A DNA stretch of 7,684 nucleotides. Source: Pseudomonadota bacterium (GTDB lineage: Bacteria; Pseudomonadota; Alphaproteobacteria; Rhodobacterales; Rhodobacteraceae). The translations under genes were made by a program, and so were the position numbers. This document shows positions 5,742-7,684 of the stretch, piece after piece. The notes under the pieces are model-generated. The model was not told the origin of the DNA and did not search any database. It saw only the letters and a program-made list of their open reading frames with translations. The DNA lies in the NCBI GenBank assembly GCA_027592105.1, contig JAQCLA010000120.1:1-7684 (forward strand). The letters are read 5' to 3'. Each line of letters starts with the position of its first letter. The stretch's first letter is position 1.

Positions 5742-6583
5742 CAGCCCATATTCTCCAGCAAGACCATGCCCGCCCCAGTCATGGAGGCGGGCGCGAAGTA
5801 CTGCTGGTGAAGCGTGCGCACGCTGTCATCCATGCAGCCGCGCATCACCAGCCACATGATGAGTTCCGCCCCTTCCGAGCCGAATTCCGCGATGTAATCT
5901 TCGCGCGTCATGGCGCGGTAGCGCGCGGGGTCGGCACCGATCTTGGCGATCCATGCGCGGTCGGCATCGGGGTTGATATAGCCCGCCCGCGCACCCTGAA
6001 GCTGATGGGACAGCCCGCCTGTGCCCATGACGATGATCTTTTCATCGGTGGGGTAGCTTGCGATGGCGCGGCGCAGGAGTTGCCCCAGCTCCCACATGCG
6101 TTGCGGGGTCGGGATCGGGTATTGGATCGTGTTCACAAGGATTGGCACGATCTTGACCGGCCATGCCGCGGGGCGGCCGAAGACAAGCTCCATCGGCACC
6201 TGTAGCCCGTGATCGACATCAAGCTCGCGGCAGATCATCGGGTCGAAATGCCCCGCGACCATCTGATCGGCCAGATGCCATGCGAAATCGCTGGCGCCGA
6301 TGAAATTGGGCACCGCGCGCGGCCCCCAGCCTTCGTCGGCGGGCTGATATTCCTCGGCTACGCCAAGGGCGAGCGTCGGGATACGGTCGAGGAAAAAGGA
6401 ATTGCCATGATCGTTGAAGATCACCACCGCGATATCGGGCTTATGGGCGCGGACCCAATCTTGGGCGGGGATATAGCCATCGAAAAACGGCTTCCATTCG
6501 TCGCTGTCGCGCAACCCCTTGTCGAGGGCGGCCGCGATCGAGGGCACATGGCTTGTGCCAAGACCTGCCAGAAGTTCAGCCAT
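5741..6583 (-). CDS. ligB: Class III extradiol ring-cleavage dioxygenase, LigB-like catalytic (beta) subunit
   Basis: This encodes 280 residues, close to LigB of protocatechuate 4,5-dioxygenase. The residues matching the LigB active site are all visible: iron ligands H12 (GTSHVPS), H59 (FNDHGNSF) and E240 (GSEGAEL), and the catalytic His H193 (LSHQLQGARAG). PADEGWGPRAVP and LDVDHGLQVP are further family signatures. The enzyme uses Fe(II) and O2 to open a catechol-type ring beside the hydroxyls. Protocatechuate, gallate or a related diol are candidate substrates; the sequence does not decide, and the symbol names the family only. Its start overlaps the end of the LigA-like gene by 8 nt, as expected for subunits made in equal amounts. 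The next genes of the classical protocatechuate 4,5-cleavage route are not in the window. Confidence 0.92.
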   Translation of the reverse strand: MAELLAGLGTSHVPSIAAALDKGLRDSDEWKPFFDGYIPAQDWVRAHKPDIAVVIFNDHGNSFFLDRIPTLALGVAEEYQPADEGWGPRAVPNFIGASDFAWHLADQMVAGHFDPMICRELDVDHGLQVPMELVFGRPAAWPVKIVPILVNTIQYPIPTPQRMWELGQLLRRAIASYPTDEKIIVMGTGGLSHQLQGARAGYINPDADRAWIAKIGADPARYRAMTREDYIAEFGSEGAELIMWLVMRGCMDDSVRTLHQQYFAPASMTGAGMVLLENMG

Positions 6584-6926
6584 TGGTCACCTTTCCCAGA
6601 CGCTGATCGAGGAAATCCTCAAGGCTCAGGCCCGCCTGCGCCGCACCGATGGCGCGGATTGGGGTCGGGTCCACCGCAGAAATCTTCAGGATATAAAACA
6701 GATTGCCACCCAGCCGGACCATTTCGGCCCAGTCGCGGGCCTTGACCGCCGCACGCTGCGCGGGGCTGAGCGCGAAGCGGTCGAGATAGCTATCCTCATC
6801 GGCCAGAAAGGCCGCGCGCCCCGCCGGGGTCGACAGGCCCATCGCCATCTTGTTGAGCGCATAGCCCGCATTGGACCGCGCGCGGTCCAAAAGCGGGGTG
6901 TCGGGGATACGGTCGGTAATCGTCAT
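6576..6926 (-). CDS. ligA: Extradiol dioxygenase LigA-like small (alpha) subunit
   Basis: This encodes 116 residues, somewhat shorter than LigA (about 139). The all-helical LigA pattern is clear: GYALNKMAMGL, FLADEDSYLDRFALSPAQRA, AVKARDWAEMVRLGGNLFYI, and a C-terminal helix SLEDFLDQRLG. LigA-type subunits pack against LigB and close over the active site, shaping substrate choice. A strong Shine-Dalgarno (AGGAGGAG, 6 nt away) fixes the ATG at 6926; the frame is open upstream but those residues are not family-like. It overlaps the alpha/beta hydrolase stop by 4 nt (ATGA) and the LigB-like start by 8 nt, so the genes form one translationally coupled operon. The short length suggests an active-site lid different from the classical enzyme. 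Confidence 0.9.
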   Translation of the reverse strand: MTITDRIPDTPLLDRARSNAGYALNKMAMGLSTPAGRAAFLADEDSYLDRFALSPAQRAAVKARDWAEMVRLGGNLFYILKISAVDPTPIRAIGAAQAGLSLEDFLDQRLGKVTNG

Positions 6927-7642
6927 TGGAACTCCTCCTTGGCGTGGGTCGCGGTCTCGCGCACCCAAGCTGAAATCAGCGCCCCCACCGCGGCGGGCTG
7001 TTCGACCGGGGCGAAATGCCCGGCCTCTTCGATGATCTCGAGCCGTGCTTGCGGGCAGAGCGCTGCGATCTCTTCATGCTGGGCGATAGGTGACCAGATA
7101 TCCTGCCGCCCCGTCATCAGCAGCAGCGGTCCTTGCCACGCGCCGATCCAAAGGCTGGCATCGGGCCGCGCGATCAGGGCGCGGATATGGCGCTCATGCT
7201 GGTCGGGGGTCATGCGACCGACCATCGCGCGCAAGCCCGCCATCACCTCCGGATCGGGGGGAATGCCTGCGGCCATCATGCCGGGCAGCCAGTGATCGGC
7301 CAGCGCCGCCATGCCCTGTTCATGGGCAAAGGCGATCATCGCCTCGCGCTTGGGCAATTCGCCCGCCTTCAGCGGGGCCAGCCCGGTGTTGAGCAGCGCG
7401 AGAGCGCGCAGGCGTGCGGGGGCGATGCGCGCCATCTCCATCGCGACGCGCCCGCCCATGGAATGGCCTACCACGATCAGATCGCCGGAATGGGTCGCCA
7501 AAAGCTGCTCGGCCATCGCGGTGATATCGGTCGCAACGCCCAGATCGGCCACGGCCACATCATGACCGGCCAAAGCCGCAAGGCACCCCTGCCAGACATG
7601 CCCGTCGCAGATCAGCCCCGGGATCAGCAAAATCCGTGTCAT
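6923..7642 (-). CDS. Alpha/beta-fold hydrolase
   Basis: This encodes 239 residues. The fold is clear: ILLIPGLICDGHVWQ (oxyanion strand), the nucleophile elbow G-H-S61-M-G-G, the acid D181 in TGRQDIWSP and the histidine H209 in EEAGHFAPVEQP. Such enzymes next to extradiol dioxygenases often cleave a C-C or ester/lactone bond of the ring-opened product; it is shorter than classical meta-cleavage hydrolases (about 280), so an esterase or enol-lactonase-like role is equally possible. The ATG at 7642 is preceded by GGGAGGA, a good ribosome-binding site; an in-frame TTG at 7654 is less likely because it lies within or before that site. It is the first gene of the operon hydrolase, ligA-like, ligB-like, yciI-like, overlapping the next by 4 nt. 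Substrate unknown. Confidence 0.88.
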   Translation of the reverse strand: MTRILLIPGLICDGHVWQGCLAALAGHDVAVADLGVATDITAMAEQLLATHSGDLIVVGHSMGGRVAMEMARIAPARLRALALLNTGLAPLKAGELPKREAMIAFAHEQGMAALADHWLPGMMAAGIPPDPEVMAGLRAMVGRMTPDQHERHIRALIARPDASLWIGAWQGPLLLMTGRQDIWSPIAQHEEIAALCPQARLEIIEEAGHFAPVEQPAAVGALISAWVRETATHAKEEFQ

Positions 7643-7652
7643 TCTTCCTCCC

Positions 7653-7676
7653 AATATTGTATACAGTACTTATAAT
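7653..7676 (-). promoter_or_regulatory. Palindromic operator/promoter candidate upstream of the catabolic operon
   Basis: An AT-rich stretch, out of keeping with the GC-rich surroundings, lies 11-34 nt upstream of the hydrolase start. It contains TGTATACA (7658-7665), a perfect palindrome, flanked by AATATT (7653-7658) and AGTACT (7665-7670). TTGTATACA resembles operators of FCD-type GntR repressors (T-G-T...A-C-A), which often control aromatic catabolism. On the reverse strand TACAAT (7661-7656) and TATAAG (7674-7669) could serve as -10 elements. The region upstream of 7684 is missing, so neither a -35 element nor a divergent regulator gene can be checked. Confidence 0.4.
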
Positions 7677-7684
7677 GACGATAG

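Overview
The window is GC-rich chromosomal DNA that reads like an alphaproteobacterium of the Rhodobacterales (Rhodobacteraceae). The evidence is a 96-residue alphaproteobacterial-type L28, a DUF2161 protein and a small secreted four-cysteine protein typical of that family, the nrdR-ribD pair, and strongly G/C-ending codons. I see no tRNA, rRNA, CRISPR array, transposase or integrase. This assignment rests on protein recognition by eye, not on a search.

Left part (1-2003). About 300 bases without a convincing gene are followed by a small exported cysteine-containing protein on the + strand. It converges, across a 10-bp G/C hairpin, on a leftward block: rpmB, a terminator, a DUF2946-like small exported protein, then a PCu(A)C periplasmic copper chaperone. 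The DUF2946-like gene is the most interesting item. It has a CXXC motif and ends in a RAPP motif a few codons before its stop, 48 nt upstream of the copper chaperone. That is the layout of copper-responsive regulatory upstream ORFs (CruR/CutF type), so it may control the chaperone by nascent-chain stalling.

Middle part (2004-4566). Divergent from rpmB is a DUF2161 PD-(D/E)XK-like protein. It is followed by nrdR, the repressor of ribonucleotide reductase genes, and three bases later by ribD, the bifunctional riboflavin deaminase/reductase.

Right part (4567-7684). A fumarylacetoacetate-hydrolase-family gene on + is broken by an apparent 2-nt loss near 5246, so it is a pseudogene or carries a sequencing error. 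Converging on it is a tight leftward operon with overlapping stops and starts: alpha/beta hydrolase, LigA-like and LigB-like subunits of a class III extradiol ring-cleavage dioxygenase, and a YciI-like protein. Together these look like an accessory aromatic catabolism module: ring cleavage, hydrolysis of the product, and possibly a FAH-type downstream step. A palindrome just upstream of the operon resembles a GntR-type operator.
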